Assembly: GCA_016791005.1 (NCBI GenBank) | Contig: JAEUNY010000054.1 | Location: 1-64,000 of the forward strand | Source: Zoogloeaceae bacterium | GTDB taxonomy: Bacteria; Pseudomonadota; Gammaproteobacteria; Burkholderiales; Rhodocyclaceae | DNA: 64,000 nt | Direction of reading: 5' to 3' | In this document: positions 62,015-64,000 of the stretch, in pieces | How the letters are laid out: the number at the start of each line of letters is the position of its first letter | How positions within the stretch are numbered: position 1 is the first letter of the stretch | Notes under the pieces: model-generated | What the model was told of the DNA's origin: nothing | The model's database searches: none | The model's input: only the letters and a program-made list of their open reading frames with translations | Program-made: the position numbers and the translations under genes

Positions 62015-64000
62015 ATGGCCACGCTGGAACTCAGATTCCTGGGGGAGTTCGGCGTACTGCGGGACGGCGAGGCCGTGCCGCTCCCGCCCTCCAAGAAAAC
62101 GCGCGCGCTCCTCGCCTACCTGTGCATGCACCCGCGCCGCCTGCGCCGGGAGCATCTGTGCGAGTTGTTGTGGGAAATCCCCGACGATCCGAAGGGCTCC
62201 CTGCGCTGGAGCCTGTCCAAGCTGCGCCGCCTCATCGACGACGAGGGCCGTGAGCGTATCGTGGCCGACCGGGGACATGTGGAAGTCGACCTCGCCGACC
62301 TCGACGTCGATGCCCAGGCCCTGGTGACCCTGGCGGAAGGCGACCTCGCCAGCCAATCCACCGACACCCTGGAAGACGCGGTGGCACGCTACGCCGGCGC
62401 CTTCCTGGAAGGGCTGGAGTTTTCCGATTTTCATGACTTCCACGCCTGGTGCGTCGCCGAACGGGAGCGGGTCGTCCGCGCCCAGGCGCTGCTGCGGCGG
62501 GAACTGGTGAATCGCTGGGCCACCACCCCGGAGCGGGGCCTGCCCCATGCCCGGGCCCTGGTCAGCCTGCAACCCTACGACGAGGCAGCCCGGGCCAGTC
62601 TGATCCACCTGCTGGTGGCCGCCCATCAGGTGGAGGAAGCGGACCATCAGGTCCAGCTCGGCCTGCGCCTGCTGAAGGAAGCGGGCATCCCATCCACCGG
62701 ATTGCTGCGGGCGGCCCGCCAGGCATCGCCGGACACCGAGAGCCCGGCGTCGCCGGCCGAGCCTCCGCCCCAGGGGCCCTCCAAGGTCAGCGCGTCGCCG
62801 CAAGGCGAGCGGGTCTCGCTGGGGCGCAGCGAAGAACGCCGCGCCCTGGCCGCGGCCTGGGCCGCCGCCCGGGGTGGCCAGGCCGGCGTGGTCCTGCTGC
62901 GGGGCGAACCGGGGCTGGGGAAATCCCACCTCCTGGGCGATCTCGCGGCCCGGGTACGGAGCGAGGGGGGCGCAGTCATCTCCGCCCGGACCTTGGAGAC
63001 CGACGCCCTCCGCCCCTTTTCCCTGTGGCTCGACGCACTGCGGGCGACGGGCGACCCGGCCGGCGCCGCAATCTTCGGCGAAGCCGCGGCGGCGAGCCGG
63101 GAACAATTGTTTGCCCGCCTCGGCGCCTGGCTGGGCGGCCAATGCGCCCAAGGGGCGGTCGCCCTCCTCTTCGACGACGTCCATTGGTGCGACGAGTCCA
63201 GCTTCGCCGCCCTCCACGACACCCTGCGGGCCCACCGCAATCAGCCGGTGCTGGCTGTGCTGGCGGCGCGGGAATCCGAGATGCGGGACAACCCGGCGCT
63301 CCAGCAGGCCCTGCGGGGGCTGCGCCGCGACGGGCTACTCAGCGAAATCCGCCTCGGTCCCCTCGCCGAGGAGGCCTTGGCGGCGATCCTCGCCCAGCGC
63401 ATGGCGGGCACCGATGCCGCCCGCCTCGCCCGCGAGTGCGGCGGCAACCCTCTCCTGGCCCTGGAGCTGGCGCGGGCCGAGCTGGCCGGCGGCGGGGAAA
63501 GCGGCGGCTCCCTGGACGAACTGGTGCGGGAACGGCTGGCCCGCTTCGATAGCGAGGGCGCCGAAGTTTTGCGTTGGGCGGCAGTGCTCGGCGGCGGCCT
63601 CAGCGTAGCCGCCCTGCAGGCCCTGGCCCGCCGTGATGCAGCCGCCATCGAGGGAGCCCTGGAAGAAGGCGAGCGCCAGGCGATCCTCGTCTCCAGCGAG
63701 CGCGGCTTGGGCTTTACCCACGACCTCATCGCCCGGGCGATCTACACCGACATTGCCCCGGTGCGGCGCCAGATCATGCACCGCAAGGTGGCCAACTGGC
63801 TGGAGCAGGACCCGGGCTACGAGCTGTCCCGGGCCGCCGCCCTGGCCCACCACGCCAGTCTGAGCGGCGACCCCGGCCTGGCCGCCCGCGCCATGGTGAG
63901 CGCCGGCCGCCTGTGCCTGCGTTTCTTCGCCAACGACGACGCCCAGGCCCTGGTGCGCCGGGGCCTGGAGTGGGCGGAGGCCTTGCCCGAGGCCGAGCAG
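62015..64000 (+). CDS. AfsR/SARP-like regulator with BTAD and AAA ATPase, 3' truncated by the window
   Basis: About 662 residues are visible; the frame is still open at the last base. The N-terminal part (~1-90) is an OmpR-type winged helix (RFLGEFGVLRDGEAVPLPPS; LLWEIPDDPKGSLRWSLSKLRR), followed by a bacterial transcriptional activator domain (~95-235) and an AAA/NB-ARC-like ATPase with Walker A GEPGLGKSHLL and Walker B VALLFDDVHWCDESS. A helical (TPR-like) C-terminus begins. Such regulators act as ATP-dependent activators. It is divergent from the cysteine-synthase-fusion operon, its most likely target. Confidence 0.9.
   Translation, partial: MATLELRFLGEFGVLRDGEAVPLPPSKKTRALLAYLCMHPRRLRREHLCELLWEIPDDPKGSLRWSLSKLRRLIDDEGRERIVADRGHVEVDLADLDVDAQALVTLAEGDLASQSTDTLEDAVARYAGAFLEGLEFSDFHDFHAWCVAERERVVRAQALLRRELVNRWATTPERGLPHARALVSLQPYDEAARASLIHLLVAAHQVEEADHQVQLGLRLLKEAGIPSTGLLRAARQASPDTESPASPAEPPPQGPSKVSASPQGERVSLGRSEERRALAAAWAAARGGQAGVVLLRGEPGLGKSHLLGDLAARVRSEGGAVISARTLETDALRPFSLWLDALRATGDPAGAAIFGEAAAASREQLFARLGAWLGGQCAQGAVALLFDDVHWCDESSFAALHDTLRAHRNQPVLAVLAARESEMRDNPALQQALRGLRRDGLLSEIRLGPLAEEALAAILAQRMAGTDAARLARECGGNPLLALELARAELAGGGESGGSLDELVRERLARFDSEGAEVLRWAAVLGGGLSVAALQALARRDAAAIEGALEEGERQAILVSSERGLGFTHDLIARAIYTDIAPVRRQIMHRKVANWLEQDPGYELSRAAALAHHASLSGDPGLAARAMVSAGRLCLRFFANDDAQALVRRGLEWAEALPEAEQ

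Noticed and set aside
1..64000. tRNA, rRNA, CRISPR, insertion sequence or prophage signals
   Set aside because: No cloverleaf ends, rRNA cores, spaced repeats, transposase or integrase motifs were found by reading; a tool-based scan could still find a short element.

Overview
The window is GC-rich chromosomal DNA from what looks like a betaproteobacterium, possibly Rhodocyclales-like. The main clues are an S-adenosylhomocysteine (SAH) riboswitch in front of ahcY in a methionine-cycle cluster, the assimilatory set sulfite reductase / DUF934 / CysH with a divergent cysB, a BpH3-type H-NS-like protein, a PEP-CTERM exported protein and two cyclic-di-GMP-I (GEMM-I) riboswitches. The assignment rests on gene content and is not a phylogenetic result. 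No rRNA, tRNA, CRISPR array, transposase or integrase was recognised.

Layout. 0-8 kb: end of a transglutaminase-like gene, an ATP-grasp enzyme, an old-yellow-enzyme oxidoreductase, two uncharacterised proteins, a YadGH-type ABC exporter with a class V aminotransferase gene ahead of it, and an H-NS-like protein with an acidic/polyproline linker. 8.5-16 kb: a phospholipase-D-like protein followed by a giant cytosolic-looking protein whose reading frame is broken near its 3' end. 16-20 kb: an AI-2E/YdiK family membrane protein and a secreted metzincin protease behind a GEMM-I riboswitch. 20-24 kb: SAH riboswitch, ahcY, a GNAT gene, a nitrilase-family gene and metF. 24-27.4 kb: small enzymes and hypotheticals (HExxH protein, TfoX-N protein, EamA transporter, YjbQ, CBS pair). 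27.5-32.3 kb: sulfite assimilation (TSUP exporter, cysI, DUF934, cysH on the minus strand; cysB divergent).

32.4-36.7 kb is a visibly more AT-rich stretch: an isoprenylcysteine-methyltransferase-like membrane protein, a PEP-CTERM protein with a candidate sigma-54 promoter, and a secreted subtilase behind a second GEMM-I riboswitch. Both riboswitch-controlled proteases also have sigma-28 (FliA)-like boxes at the right distance upstream. This suggests a small regulon of secreted proteases that combines flagellar-type transcription with c-di-GMP sensing.

36.7-42.7 kb: a glutamate/aspartate ABC importer operon (gltIJKL) ending in asparaginase, then a Kef-type antiporter. 42.9-48.3 kb: a hybrid histidine kinase, a DUF2946 protein and an OprC-like copper TonB receptor that keeps the CxxxM and HxM metal ligands. 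48.3-54.7 kb: HerA-like ATPase (YjgR), DUF4242 protein, a winged-helix/TPR regulator and small exported proteins (DUF3011, DUF4124 and others). 55-58.7 kb: a TAXI-type TRAP transporter with a structured leader region. 58.7-64 kb: an operon encoding a cysteine-synthase/glutaredoxin fusion, an isopenicillin-N-synthase-like 2OG-Fe(II) oxygenase and an AhpD-like protein, divergent from a large BTAD/AAA regulator that runs off the window end.

The least explained parts are the PLD-like/giant-protein pair (8.5-16 kb), the riboswitch/sigma-28 protease regulon and the cysteine-synthase-glutaredoxin operon.
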